Shown piece by piece: positions 1-7,386 of a stretch of 13,960 nt of DNA; the first letter of the stretch is position 1; each line of letters begins with the position of its first letter. The notes below the pieces were generated by a model. That model saw only the letters and a program-made list of their open reading frames with translations, was not told the DNA's origin and searched no databases. Made by a program: the position numbers and the translations under genes. The stretch comes from an uncultured Burkholderiales bacterium (GTDB lineage Bacteria; Pseudomonadota; Gammaproteobacteria; Burkholderiales; Burkholderiaceae): NCBI GenBank assembly GCA_903845315.1, contig CAIMWY010000201.1:1-13960 (forward strand), read 5' to 3'.

Positions 1-2
1 AA

Positions 3-1178
3 TCCCCTGCCGAGGTGATGGCCTTCTTGCGTGACCTGGCACAACGTGCCCGCCCTTTTGCCGAAAAAGACGTGGGTGAAATGCGCGCCTTTGCGGACAA
101 GCACCTGAACCTGCATAACCCGCAGGCATGCGACTGGCCCTACATCGGTGAAAGGCTCAAAGAAGCGCGCTACGCATTCAGCGAACAAGAGGTCAAGCCC
201 TACTTCACCGCGCCCAAGGTGTTGACTGGGTTGTTCAAGATAGTAGAGACCTTGTTTGAGGTCAGCATCCGTCGCGACATCGCACCGGTGTGGCACCCTG
301 CTGTCGAGTTCTACCGGATTGAACGTGCAGGTTTGTTGGTCGGCCAGTTCTACCTCGACCCCGGCGCCCGCTCAGGCAAACGCGGCGGCGCCTGGATGGA
401 CGATGTGCGGGCCCGCTGGCTGCGCCCCGACACCCAGCAACTGCAAACGCCCGTGGCGCACTTGGTGTGCAACTTTGCAGAGGGCGTAGGTGGTAAGCCG
501 CCACTGCTCACGCATGACGATGTGATCACGCTGTTCCACGAATGCGGGCACGGCTTGCACCACTTGCTCACCCAAGTCAACGAACGGGATGTGTCTGGCA
601 TCAGCGGCGTGGAATGGGACGCCGTGGAGCTGCCCAGCCAGTTCATGGAAAACTTTTGCTGGGAATGGAGTGTGTTGCGCCACATGACGGCCCATGTGGA
701 CACGGGCGAACCCCTTCCGCGTGCGCTGTTCGACAAGATGCTGGCCGCCAAAAATTTCCAAAGCGGTTTGCAAACCCTGCGTCAAATTGAGTTTTCTCTG
801 TTTGACATGCGCTTGCACACCGAGGCATCCGCAGCCGAAGACGTCATGCAAGTACTGCGAGACGTGCGCGCGGAAGTGGCTGTGCTGCCTTCGCCCAGTT
901 GGAGTCGCACACCGCACACCTTCAGCCACATCTTTGCCGGAGGTTATTCGGCAGGCTATTACAGCTACAAGTGGGCCGAGGTGCTGAGCGCCGATGCGTA
1001 TGCCGCCTTTGAAGAAACAGTGAACGCAGACGGCGAACACAGCGTCGAAACAGGTCGCCGTTATAGAAAAGAAATTTTGGAAGCGGGAGGCAGCCGCCCT
1101 GCTATGGCGTCGTTCAAAGCGTTTAGAGGACGGGAACCGAAGATGGATGCTTTGTTGCGCCACCAGGGCATGGCCTGA
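3..1178 (+). CDS. prlC: Oligopeptidase A (M3 family zinc metallopeptidase), 3' part
   Basis: This is the C-terminal part of a cytosolic M3 (thimet oligopeptidase family) metallopeptidase that degrades short peptides, including cleaved signal peptides. The reading frame is open to the left edge, so the start lies outside the window; about 391 codons are visible, against roughly 680 in E. coli PrlC. The zinc site HECGH is encoded at 537-551, with the two His as ligands and Glu as general base. A downstream WDAVELPSQ segment carries the expected third ligand Glu. Near the C-terminus, the HIFAGGY-AGYYSY block and the FRGREP block are M3 hallmarks and match my memory of E. coli PrlC closely. The Met codons at 15-20 are internal, because the codons before them continue the family sequence. 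The gene converges on rpiA with 21 bases between stop codons. Family assignment is firm; the symbol is by resemblance. Confidence 0.93.
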   Translation, partial: SPAEVMAFLRDLAQRARPFAEKDVGEMRAFADKHLNLHNPQACDWPYIGERLKEARYAFSEQEVKPYFTAPKVLTGLFKIVETLFEVSIRRDIAPVWHPAVEFYRIERAGLLVGQFYLDPGARSGKRGGAWMDDVRARWLRPDTQQLQTPVAHLVCNFAEGVGGKPPLLTHDDVITLFHECGHGLHHLLTQVNERDVSGISGVEWDAVELPSQFMENFCWEWSVLRHMTAHVDTGEPLPRALFDKMLAAKNFQSGLQTLRQIEFSLFDMRLHTEASAAEDVMQVLRDVRAEVAVLPSPSWSRTPHTFSHIFAGGYSAGYYSYKWAEVLSADAYAAFEETVNADGEHSVETGRRYRKEILEAGGSRPAMASFKAFRGREPKMDALLRHQGMA

Positions 1179-1199
1179 GAAAACCTAGAGACTTTGAGC

Positions 1200-1898
1200 T
1201 TAGAACTTTAAGGTCTTCACGCCTGTCGCAGTGCCCAGCAAACACACTTGGGCTTTTTGATGGGCAAACACCCCTACCGTGACAACGCCGGGCCATTGAC
1301 TGACCACGGTTTCAAAACTTAGGGGGTCTTGAATCGTTAGGCCTGTGACGTCGACGATGTGCTGGCCGTTGTCGGTGACCAGCGGTTGGCCATCTTTCAA
1401 ACGCAGCGTGGCCACGCTGCCCATGGCCGCGAATTGGCGGATCACTCGGGCCGTTGCCATGGGAATGACTTCCACGGGCAAGGGATAGGCACCTAAGGTG
1501 TCCACCAGCTTGCTCTCATCCGCAATGCACACAAACATCTTGGACTGAGCCGCCACAATTTTTTCACGGGTCAATGCGGCGCCACCGCCTTTGACCATAT
1601 AGCCCTGGTGATCAATCTCATCAGCCCCGTCAATGTAGACCGACAAGCTGTCCACGTCTGACGCCTCAAACACCGCAATGCCATGGGCCTTGAGACGTTC
1701 GGTGGACGCGACAGAGCTGGACACCGCGCCTTTGATTTGTTCTTTGATGGTGGCCAGTGCGTCGATGAATTTGTTCACCGTCGAACCTGTGCCCACGCCG
1801 ACCACCTCACCGGGCACCACGTAATGCAAAGCGGCTTGGCCGACCAAGGTTTTAAGTTCATCTTGGCTCAAGGAGGCAGAAGGTGTGGGGTTGCTCAT
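1200..1898 (-). CDS. rpiA: Ribose-5-phosphate isomerase A
   Basis: RpiA interconverts ribose 5-phosphate and ribulose 5-phosphate in the non-oxidative pentose phosphate pathway, in the cytosol. The 232-residue product has the phosphate-binding VGVGTGST loop (about residues 33-40), the DGADEID motif (D90, D93) and [12 protein letters not shown] (K103, E112). These correspond to D81, D84, K94 and E103 of the E. coli enzyme, which is about 219 residues. I chose the ATG at 1896-1898: homology begins about 12 residues later, and the longer frame up to 2036 would overlap pyrD and carry a non-conserved leader. The ribosome binding site is weak. A GATAAT box on the minus strand (1933-1938) is a possible -10. 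The gene converges with prlC and diverges from pyrD. Confidence 0.96.
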   Translation of the reverse strand: MSNPTPSASLSQDELKTLVGQAALHYVVPGEVVGVGTGSTVNKFIDALATIKEQIKGAVSSSVASTERLKAHGIAVFEASDVDSLSVYIDGADEIDHQGYMVKGGGAALTREKIVAAQSKMFVCIADESKLVDTLGAYPLPVEVIPMATARVIRQFAAMGSVATLRLKDGQPLVTDNGQHIVDVTGLTIQDPLSFETVVSQWPGVVTVGVFAHQKAQVCLLGTATGVKTLKF

Positions 1899-1932
1899 GG
1901 GCGAAAATCCAAGGTTCCATCTAAAGCCTGAG

Positions 1933-1938
1933 ATTATC
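1933..1938 (-). promoter_or_regulatory. Possible -10 box for rpiA
   Basis: On the minus strand this reads GATAAT, five of six matches to the sigma70 -10 consensus, and would give an rpiA leader of under 30 bases. No convincing -35 box lies 16-18 bases further up, so this is tentative. It sits directly before the pyrD start codon, so any promoter here must lie against or inside the pyrD 5' end. Confidence 0.3.
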
Positions 1939-1939
1939 C

Positions 1940-3010
1940 ATGTCGTTGTTCCCTTATTCCTTGCTCCGCCCTGCACTGTTCGCTGTTGATGCGGAAACCG
2001 TCCATGAACACACCCTAGCCATGCTGGCGCGCACACAAAACACCCCCCTGCAATGCGCTTATGCGCAACAACGCGTTGATGACCCCATCACGTTGGCAGG
2101 ACTGAATTTTCCCAACCGCGTGGGACTGGCGGCCGGTTTAGACAAAAACGCTTTGTGCATAGACGCTTTTTCAGCTATGGGGTTTGGCTTTGTGGAGGTG
2201 GGCACCGTGACACCCAAAACGCAACCCGGCAACCCAAGACCTCGCATTTTCCGTTTGCCCAAAGCACGTGCATTGATCAACCGATTGGGCTTTAACAACG
2301 AAGGTTTGGATGCATTTTTAACCAATGTCCAACGAGCGAAGTTTCGCAGTCACGGCCAAGAAAGGCCAATGTTGCTAGGTCTCAATATCGGGAAAAATGG
2401 GGCAACACCCATGGAACGCGCGGCCGACGATTACCTGGCGTGCCTTGACGGTGTTTACCCACATGCAGACTACGTGGCGGTGAATATCTCTAGCCCCAAC
2501 ACCAAGAATCTTCGCGAATTACAAAGCGACGAGGCTTTGGATGCATTGATAGGCACCTTGTCTGTGCGACGGACCGAACTGAGCCTTCAACACCACAAGC
2601 ATGTTCCGCTATTCATCAAGATTGCACCTGATTTGGACGAACACCAGATCGAGGTAATCGCCAATACATTAAAGCGCCATTGCACTCACGAAACCAACCC
2701 AACTTGGGGCGTCATTGCCACCAACACCACCCTCAGCCGTGAAGCGGTAGATGGGATGGCACATGCTGATGAGACTGGCGGCTTGTCAGGCGCACCGATG
2801 TTTGAAAAAAGCAACGCGGTGATTCGTCAACTGCGTGCAGCATTGGGCCCCAAATTTCCTATTATTGGGGTTGGGGGCATTTTCAGCGGCGCAGATGCCG
2901 TTGCGAAAATCAAGGCAGGAGCAGACATCGTTCAGATGTACAGCGGCTTGATTTACCAAGGCCCTGCTCTGATACAGCAAGCGGCTCAAGCCATTCGGGA
3001 TCAAAGCTGA
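1940..3010 (+). CDS. pyrD: Dihydroorotate dehydrogenase (quinone), class 2
   Basis: PyrD oxidises dihydroorotate to orotate with FMN and passes the electrons to quinone at the inner membrane; this is the fourth step of pyrimidine synthesis. The 356-residue protein begins with the amphipathic N-terminal region typical of the membrane-associated class 2 enzymes. It then shows GLAAGLDK (about 62-69), the GTVTP-QPGN-PR-FRL block (about 88-106), INRLGFNN (113-120), LNIGKN (148-153) and NISSPNT (182-188). Ser185 matches the catalytic base Ser175 of the E. coli enzyme. C-terminal [21 protein letters not shown] and QMYSG blocks form the FMN phosphate site. No clear Shine-Dalgarno sequence precedes the ATG. 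The gene diverges from rpiA and its stop codon directly abuts the stop of the NlpC/P60 gene on the other strand. Confidence 0.97.
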   Translation: MSLFPYSLLRPALFAVDAETVHEHTLAMLARTQNTPLQCAYAQQRVDDPITLAGLNFPNRVGLAAGLDKNALCIDAFSAMGFGFVEVGTVTPKTQPGNPRPRIFRLPKARALINRLGFNNEGLDAFLTNVQRAKFRSHGQERPMLLGLNIGKNGATPMERAADDYLACLDGVYPHADYVAVNISSPNTKNLRELQSDEALDALIGTLSVRRTELSLQHHKHVPLFIKIAPDLDEHQIEVIANTLKRHCTHETNPTWGVIATNTTLSREAVDGMAHADETGGLSGAPMFEKSNAVIRQLRAALGPKFPIIGVGGIFSGADAVAKIKAGADIVQMYSGLIYQGPALIQQAAQAIRDQS

Positions 3011-3511
3011 TCAAGCAAGAACCGCTCGAAAGCCTTGAAACCGTTGCGCCCAGTAGGGGCTGTTGAGGCGCTCGACCTTGACGCCCGTTTTTTCATTGGC
3101 TGCGTGAATGAATTTGCCAGAGCCTATATAAATGCCGACATGCGAAAACGGGCTGCCCAATGTGTTGAAAAACACCAAGTCGCCGGGGTTGGCTAGCTCT
3201 GCCTGAATAGGCTTTGTCGCACCCGCTATGTCTGAGGCGCTGCCCTTGATGGGGATACCCGCAGACTCTTTGTAGACGAAACTCACCAAACCTGAGCAAT
3301 CAAACCCGGTGTGCAGCTTCTTTCCACCATAGGTGTATCCACGATCCAACATGGCCATGGCATGGATGACCACGTCTTGCCTCTTGGATGCGGTGATTGG
3401 ATTGAAAGGCCCAGGCGCTGGGCTTGCAGGAGCTGCTTGGTATCTGGGTGAAGTTGAGCACCCACAAGCAAGCAACGCTGCTGAAGAAATAAGTAGGACA
3501 CGACGATGCAT
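3011..3511 (-). CDS. NlpC/P60 (C40) cysteine peptidase, exported, probable lipoprotein
   Basis: This is a 166-residue exported peptidase of the NlpC/P60 family, whose members cut peptidoglycan stem peptides. Residues 1-18 form a short signal peptide (MHRR, then a hydrophobic run) ending in LLACGCS. Either Cys16 or Cys18 could be the lipidated residue; neither context is an ideal lipobox. A Pro/Ala-rich linker (about 21-40) leads into the catalytic domain. The domain has FDCSGLV (nucleophile Cys72), SHVGIYIG (His124) and FIHAAN (His136 as the third catalytic residue), and LANPGDLVFF between them. Length and layout resemble the Spr/MepS type. The start lies six bases after the stop of the upstream flavoprotein gene, so the two are probably cotranscribed. 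The exact bond cleaved cannot be read from the sequence. Confidence 0.92.
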   Translation of the reverse strand: MHRRVLLISSAALLACGCSTSPRYQAAPASPAPGPFNPITASKRQDVVIHAMAMLDRGYTYGGKKLHTGFDCSGLVSFVYKESAGIPIKGSASDIAGATKPIQAELANPGDLVFFNTLGSPFSHVGIYIGSGKFIHAANEKTGVKVERLNSPYWAQRFQGFRAVLA

Positions 3512-3517
3512 CTCGGG

Positions 3518-4639
3518 CTAAGTTCTTGTGCCGCTCAGCAATCGCGCCACCTCTGCGCCAATAGCCAAGGAGCTGGTCAAGCCAGGAGACTCAATGCCAA
3601 ACAAATTGACCAAGCCTTTGACACCATGCACACCAGGTCCTTGGATGCAAAAATCAGCGGCCTCGTCGTTGGGGCCTGAAATCTTGGGCCGAATACCGGC
3701 ATAGCCGGCTTGCAAAGCGCCATCGGGCAAGCCTGCCCAGTACTTTCGCACCTCTTGGTAAAAGGTTTTTTCGTGTTCGGCAGACACGAGCAAGTCGTCG
3801 GGAGAATCAACCCATTGAACATCGGGTCCAAATTTGGCCTGCCCGCCCAAATCGAGGGTCAGATGCACGCCCAACCCAGCCGATTGCGGCACGGGATAAA
3901 TTAAACGCGAGAAAGGTGATTTGCCTGATAGTGTGAAATAGTTACCTTTTGCAAAATACGCGGTGGGCACGTAGCCTTGAGCAAGCCCCTCAAACTTCGC
4001 AGCCAACCAAGGCGCTGTCAATCCTGCCGCATTGACCACTGTTTGAGCCATCAATTCGCTGCCATCTGCCATTTGAAGCACGATGCCTTCTGAGGTACAG
4101 ACTGCGTCAGTGACAGCTGAATTCAAGGCCACCAGACCCCCTGCATTTTCGAAATCACCCTGAAAACTCAGCATCAAGCCATGACTGTCTACGATGCCTG
4201 TATTTGGGGAATGCAGTGCAGCGACGCACGACAGCTCAGGCTCCATGGCCCGTGCTTCGCTGCCCTCCAACCAACGCATGCCCATCACGCCATTGGCTTG
4301 GGCATTCCTCAAAATGGTGGCTAGAGCGCTCAGTTCAGCCCCATCGGTCGCCACGATCAATTTGCCACAACGCTGGTGTCCGATGGCGCGTTCGACTGCA
4401 TATGTATAAAGCAGATCCTGTCCTTGCACGCACAACCTGGCTTTGAGAGAGCCCTGTGGATAATAGATGCCGGCATGAATCACCTCGCTGTTGCGTGAAC
4501 TCGTACCTGTGCCTATTGCACCAGCAGTCTCAAGCACCAGCCAATCCTTGGCCCCCTCAGGCGCAGCCTGAATCAAAGCCCGCGCTACAGCCAAGCCCAC
4601 AACTCCCGCTCCAATCACCACGCCATCGACTTTGTCCAA
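3518..4639 (-). CDS. lhgO: FAD-dependent oxidoreductase, L-2-hydroxyglutarate oxidase-like
   Basis: This is a 373-residue DAO-fold flavoprotein. It has the dinucleotide-binding GAGVVG (residues 10-15), an acidic strand end near LVLE, and the [14 protein letters not shown] block (47-60), which is characteristic of the L-2-hydroxyglutarate dehydrogenase/oxidase group. A C-terminal [15 protein letters not shown] block closes the FAD site. By family it would oxidise L-2-hydroxyglutarate, a by-product of central metabolism, to 2-oxoglutarate and pass electrons to oxygen or quinone. The start is TTG at 4637-4639, supported by an AAGGGAG Shine-Dalgarno sequence six bases upstream; the nearby ATG at 4651-4653 is out of frame. 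The gene leads an apparent two-gene unit with the NlpC/P60 peptidase. A related substrate (another 2-hydroxyacid or an amino acid) cannot be excluded, so the symbol is tentative. Confidence 0.85.
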   Translation of the reverse strand: MDKVDGVVIGAGVVGLAVARALIQAAPEGAKDWLVLETAGAIGTGTSSRNSEVIHAGIYYPQGSLKARLCVQGQDLLYTYAVERAIGHQRCGKLIVATDGAELSALATILRNAQANGVMGMRWLEGSEARAMEPELSCVAALHSPNTGIVDSHGLMLSFQGDFENAGGLVALNSAVTDAVCTSEGIVLQMADGSELMAQTVVNAAGLTAPWLAAKFEGLAQGYVPTAYFAKGNYFTLSGKSPFSRLIYPVPQSAGLGVHLTLDLGGQAKFGPDVQWVDSPDDLLVSAEHEKTFYQEVRKYWAGLPDGALQAGYAGIRPKISGPNDEAADFCIQGPGVHGVKGLVNLFGIESPGLTSSLAIGAEVARLLSGTRT

Positions 4640-4645
4640 GTTGCG

Positions 4646-4652
4646 CTCCCTT
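4646..4652 (-). promoter_or_regulatory. Ribosome binding site fixing the TTG start of the lhgO-like gene
   Basis: On the minus strand the sequence is AAGGGAG followed by six bases and then TTG. It is one of the better Shine-Dalgarno matches in the window and supports the non-ATG start at 4637-4639. Confidence 0.6.
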
Positions 4653-4671
4653 CATTTGAAAGTATTTGACC

Positions 4672-4696
4672 AAAAAAAAAGGCACCCTAAAGTGCC
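4672..4696 (-). terminator. Rho-independent terminator of the phasin gene
   Basis: Read on the minus strand, a GGCAC / GTGCC stem with a six-base loop is followed directly by nine T residues. It lies about 30 bases after the phasin stop codon and 33 bases before the lhgO-like start. It therefore separates the strongly expressed phasin transcript from the next minus-strand unit. A second small inverted repeat (AAGTC/GACTT, 4703-4718) lies between it and the stop codon. Confidence 0.88.
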
Positions 4697-4725
4697 GATT
4701 CAAAGTCTTGGAGGACTTGAAGAAA

Positions 4726-5271
4726 TTAACGCTTCTTTGGAGCTGTTTTACCAGCATTCAGGGCGTTGGCCGCCATATTTTTGTAGTTGGTTTCGGCCAC
4801 ATCGGTGGCTTGCTTGACTGCTTTTTGAACAGATTCCAGCGCATTGTTTCCAGCAGACACAGCGGTTTTGAAAGCAGCGACCGCGGCTTCTGAACCAGCA
4901 GGTGCATTCTTGGTGGCTGTCTCGATCATTGTGGCGAAAGTTTTTTGCGCATCTGCCATTTTCTCTTCGACAGCGCTGCTGAAGTGAGCGCTGGTACCAG
5001 TGGCAATCTCGTACAGATGGCGGTTGTAGGACACAGCCTTTTCAGCCAAGGGCTGAAACAGACTGGCTTGCAAGGCCAACAACTCTTGGGCGTCTTTGAC
5101 GCTCAAGGCAGAGTGGGCTTGCTGCTGAGAATCCGCCAGTGTGGACTTGGCTGCGGCCAAGTTCAACTCAATCAATTGCTCCAAACCAGAAAAGGCTTTG
5201 CTGGTCAGGCCGACCAATGTTTCTAGATTGGCTTTGTTGGCGGCGATCACTTGTTCAGGGGTCAGGGTCAT
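4726..5271 (-). CDS. phaP: Phasin, PHA granule-associated protein
   Basis: Phasins coat polyhydroxyalkanoate storage granules in the cytoplasm and control their number and size. The 181-residue product has no signal peptide. It is almost entirely Ala/Gln/Lys/Glu-rich amphipathic helix, with an N-terminal MTLTPEQVIAANKANLETL start and the FSGLEQLIELNLAAAK segment typical of betaproteobacterial phasins (phasin_2 type). An Ala-rich C-terminal part ends in a basic tail. The start is supported by GGAG (5279-5282 on the minus strand) seven bases upstream. The gene is flanked by its own promoter, an operator-like dyad and a strong terminator, so it looks monocistronic. A PHA-responsive repressor such as PhaR would be the expected regulator, but no phaR, phaC, phaA or phaB lies in this window. 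Confidence 0.93.
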   Translation of the reverse strand: MTLTPEQVIAANKANLETLVGLTSKAFSGLEQLIELNLAAAKSTLADSQQQAHSALSVKDAQELLALQASLFQPLAEKAVSYNRHLYEIATGTSAHFSSAVEEKMADAQKTFATMIETATKNAPAGSEAAVAAFKTAVSAGNNALESVQKAVKQATDVAETNYKNMAANALNAGKTAPKKR

Positions 5272-5335
5272 GTCAATTCTCCAAAATAATGAAAGGTCTG
5301 AAAGTCTGCTCTGAACCTGCCTCTATAGGCACCAT

Positions 5336-5354
5336 CATGTTGCAGCGCAGCATG
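5336..5354. promoter_or_regulatory. Operator-like 19-base dyad over the phasin transcription start
   Basis: The sequence CATGTTGCAGCGCAGCATG is an inverted repeat, CATGnTGCnnnGCAnCATG, with seven of eight arm positions paired around a three-base centre. It begins about six bases past the predicted -10 box of the phasin promoter and so covers the likely +1, a classical repressor position. On the minus strand the core reads CTGC-GCT-GCAA. This resembles the TGC-rich CTGC-n-GCAG type sites that I recall for PhaR in alphaproteobacteria. Identification as a PhaR site is inference. Confidence 0.6.
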
Positions 5355-5360
5355 AATTGA

Positions 5361-5388
5361 ATTTTAGGGATGAAACGCAAACTGACAA
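5361..5388 (-). promoter_or_regulatory. Predicted sigma70-type promoter of phaP
   Basis: On the minus strand, TTGTCA (5383-5388; five of six to consensus) is separated by 16 bases from TAAAAT (5361-5366; five of six). Transcription would begin near 5354, giving a leader of roughly 80 bases before the phasin ATG. It is the best-formed promoter I can see in the window. Confidence 0.65.
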
Positions 5389-5403
5389 GCTTAAAAGCAC
5401 AAG

Positions 5404-5416
5404 AAAGCTTCGCTTT
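5404..5416 (-). terminator. Possible weak terminator after the PLD-family gene
   Basis: AAAGC-GAA-GCTTT forms a perfect five-base-pair hairpin with a three-base loop, about 25 bases past the PLD-family stop codon. The following T-rich stretch is interrupted, so termination would be inefficient. The position, just before the phasin promoter, is sensible. Confidence 0.3.
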
Positions 5417-5441
5417 AGAGCTGGCAGACTAAATTTGATAT

Positions 5442-6005
5442 CTATTCAACGCTGTGGCCCCAGTGACTTTGCCATTGCATTTTGTACTGACTGGCGAGAT
5501 CCACCGATTTAAGAATTAAGAAATTCTCGGCATTGCGCGTTTCTGCCGAATTCGTGAAGTTAAAGCTGCCGGTGATGACCACGGACTCATCAATCACCAT
5601 CACCTTGTTGTGTGAAATCGCGTGCTTGCCATCTTCGCGCAATGAAACTCGCCCTTGGTTTAGCAAATCAATCACGTAGCGATTGGTGTGGTCACTTTTA
5701 TGATCAAGCAACACACGCACCGACACACCGCGACCATGAGCACGCAACAAAGCCTGGGCAATGGCATTGTGTGTAAATCCGTATGCTTGCACCAAAACCT
5801 CACGCTGGCTGGCGTCAATCGCTTTGACGATGGCATTGGCAGCGCCCGCAGGAGGGGTGAAATACACCCCAAGAACTTCGACAGGACTTTGTGCGGTGGA
5901 ACTGGCTATCACGTCACCCCAATTGCTGCGTTCCCTAATCAAACTCAAAACTTGGGAAAGCAACAAAATAAGCAATACCGCCCCAAATGACAGTTTTTTT
6001 CTCAT
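5442..6005 (-). CDS. Exported or membrane-anchored single-HKD phospholipase D family protein (Nuc-like endonuclease)
   Basis: The 187-residue protein has one phospholipase D superfamily HKD motif: H132-N-K134-VMVI-D139, followed by the ITGSFNFTNSAE and NAEN elements. One motif per chain and the short length match the Nuc/BfiI nuclease branch, which forms its active site by dimerisation, rather than two-motif lipid-cleaving enzymes. Residues 1-23 (MRKK, then a strongly hydrophobic run) form a signal peptide or a single N-terminal membrane anchor, so it probably acts in the periplasm or at the membrane. Possible roles are degradation of incoming DNA or nucleotide scavenging; substrate cannot be told from sequence. 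The ATG at 6003-6005 has no strong Shine-Dalgarno. The gene diverges from the MFS gene across an AT-rich region, and the phasin unit lies downstream. Confidence 0.88.
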   Translation of the reverse strand: MRKKLSFGAVLLILLLSQVLSLIRERSNWGDVIASSTAQSPVEVLGVYFTPPAGAANAIVKAIDASQREVLVQAYGFTHNAIAQALLRAHGRGVSVRVLLDHKSDHTNRYVIDLLNQGRVSLREDGKHAISHNKVMVIDESVVITGSFNFTNSAETRNAENFLILKSVDLASQYKMQWQSHWGHSVE

Positions 6006-6140
6006 ACGAGAATGCTAAGCGCTAATGTAGTTTTTGTAGATTTTGTTAATTATTTTAATTAATCAACAAATTCACCAACTCGACACAGGCGACAGCATCA
6101 GCCCACCCAGTACAAACCCTCGTAGTAAAGTAGCGAGGCT
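6006..6140. promoter_or_regulatory. AT-rich divergent region between the PLD-family and MFS genes
   Basis: These 135 bases hold no ORF I would call a gene. The half nearest the PLD-family gene (about 6018-6072) is markedly AT-rich, unlike its surroundings. It contains a perfect inverted repeat TTAATTA-TTT-TAATTAA at 6046-6062, loosely flanked by TTG and CAACAA. This is the likely shared promoter/operator region, but I cannot fix either promoter with confidence. Confidence 0.45.
6118..6138 (+). promoter_or_regulatory. Hairpin containing the only Shine-Dalgarno-like bases before the MFS start
   Basis: CCTCG (6118-6122) can pair with CGAGG (6134-6138) across an 11-base loop. The GAGG in the second arm ends two bases before the TTG start codon at 6141, which is unusually close. 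The stem would mask it. The effect on translation is inference. Confidence 0.3.
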
Positions 6141-7367
6141 TTGAAGTCCGACCACCGCCCCCCCGCTGATCCACACGAACTATCGCTCGCCAATCGCAGA
6201 GCGATTTTTTTGCTGTCGCTTGCCACGTTTGCAAGCATGACCATTCAACGGATCTGCGACCCCATGCTGCCGGAGTTATCGCGGGTTTTCAGCGCTCCAA
6301 TTGATGAGGTTGCACAAGTCGTGTCCATGTTCGCCATCACCTACGGTTTGATGCAACTCGTGTTTGGGCCGGTTGGGGACCGTTGGGGTAAATACAAAGT
6401 GGTCATGTTGGCCACACTGGTCTGTTGTGTGGGTTCATTTTTGTCTGCTTTCAGTGAAAGTTTGAACTTTTTGATAGTGGCTCGCATTGGTACAGCAGTG
6501 TCAACGGCTGCGATCATTCCGTTGTCGATGGCTTGGGTCGGTGACCAAGTTCATTACGAACGTCGTCAAGAAACCTTGGCCCGTGTAGGGTTGGGCACGA
6601 TGCTGGGAATCACTGCTGGGCAATTGTTTGGCGGCTTGTTGACCGACACCTTGGGATGGCGTTGGGCCTTTGGCATGGTTGCGGTCTTGTTTGGCGTGGT
6701 GAGTTTCATGCTTTGGCGGCATTGGCGCCACATAGAAGCGCCTAGCGCGCCCTATGAACCCGAACACGGTTTCTTTGGCCAACTGGTTCAAGTCGCGCGC
6801 GATCCATGGGCGCGTGCGCTGTTGAGTATTGCTTTGTTAGAGGGCGGTTTGGTATTTGGCGTGCTGGCAATCACTGCCTCACACCTGCATCAAACCCACA
6901 CTATTTCACTGACACTTGCGGGAGGTACCACCGCTTTATTCGGCTTTGGCGGCATGCTCTACATGGCCACGGCCAAATACACCATCCGCCGCTTCGGTGA
7001 AGTTTCTTTGGCACGTTACGGAGGGAGTTTGCTCAGTGTGTGCTTTGGTGTAGTTGCGTTCACGCCTTGGTGGCCGTTGGCCATTCCAGCTTGCTTCTTC
7101 GCCGGTTTTGGCTTTGCCATGTTTCACAACACCATGCAAGCCAAGGCGACTCAAATGGTTCCAAGTGCGCGCGGAACCAGCGTCACCTTATTTGCAGGGG
7201 CTTTGTTTCTAGGTCAATCCTTGGGGGTTTTGGTATTGGCAAAATTGATGACCTATGCAGATTCAGCCCATGTGATTGGATGGGACGCTCTAGGTGTCTC
7301 TGCTCTGGCATGGTATTTTGGCTACGAATTGACACATCGCAATGCCAGCCAGGCTGACCACGTCTAA
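6141..7367 (+). CDS. MFS transporter, 12-helix, DHA1 drug-efflux-like
   Basis: This is a 408-residue inner-membrane transporter of the major facilitator superfamily. It shows two sets of about six hydrophobic segments separated by a polar central loop (around residues 195-215). The motif A signature GPVGDRWGKYK lies between helices 2 and 3 (G76 to K86). The layout resembles the DHA1 (Bcr/CflA-like) proton-driven exporters, but the substrate cannot be predicted. The start is TTG at 6141: an in-frame stop lies at 6126-6128, no other start codon lies between, and the next usable in-frame starts would cut into helix 1. A short positive-charge-poor polar leader precedes helix 1. The exonuclease gene follows 19 bases later in the same direction, so the two may be cotranscribed. 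Confidence 0.9.
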   Translation: MKSDHRPPADPHELSLANRRAIFLLSLATFASMTIQRICDPMLPELSRVFSAPIDEVAQVVSMFAITYGLMQLVFGPVGDRWGKYKVVMLATLVCCVGSFLSAFSESLNFLIVARIGTAVSTAAIIPLSMAWVGDQVHYERRQETLARVGLGTMLGITAGQLFGGLLTDTLGWRWAFGMVAVLFGVVSFMLWRHWRHIEAPSAPYEPEHGFFGQLVQVARDPWARALLSIALLEGGLVFGVLAITASHLHQTHTISLTLAGGTTALFGFGGMLYMATAKYTIRRFGEVSLARYGGSLLSVCFGVVAFTPWWPLAIPACFFAGFGFAMFHNTMQAKATQMVPSARGTSVTLFAGALFLGQSLGVLVLAKLMTYADSAHVIGWDALGVSALAWYFGYELTHRNASQADHV

Positions 7368-7386
7368 CTTTCAAACGGATCTACCC

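Noticed and set aside
372..1163. A 263-codon open frame on the minus strand opposite the oligopeptidase gene
   Set aside because: It lies wholly inside a gene with clear M3 metallopeptidase motifs, shows no recognisable domain and has low-complexity His/Arg/Val content typical of an antisense shadow frame.
1899..2036. An N-terminal extension of rpiA up to 2036
   Set aside because: It would overlap the pyrD 5' end by nearly 100 bases, and the added residues do not resemble the RpiA N-terminus.
5289..5360. A 23-codon plus-strand ORF opposite the phasin leader
   Set aside because: It is very short, overlaps the phasin promoter/operator and has no ribosome binding site that I can see.
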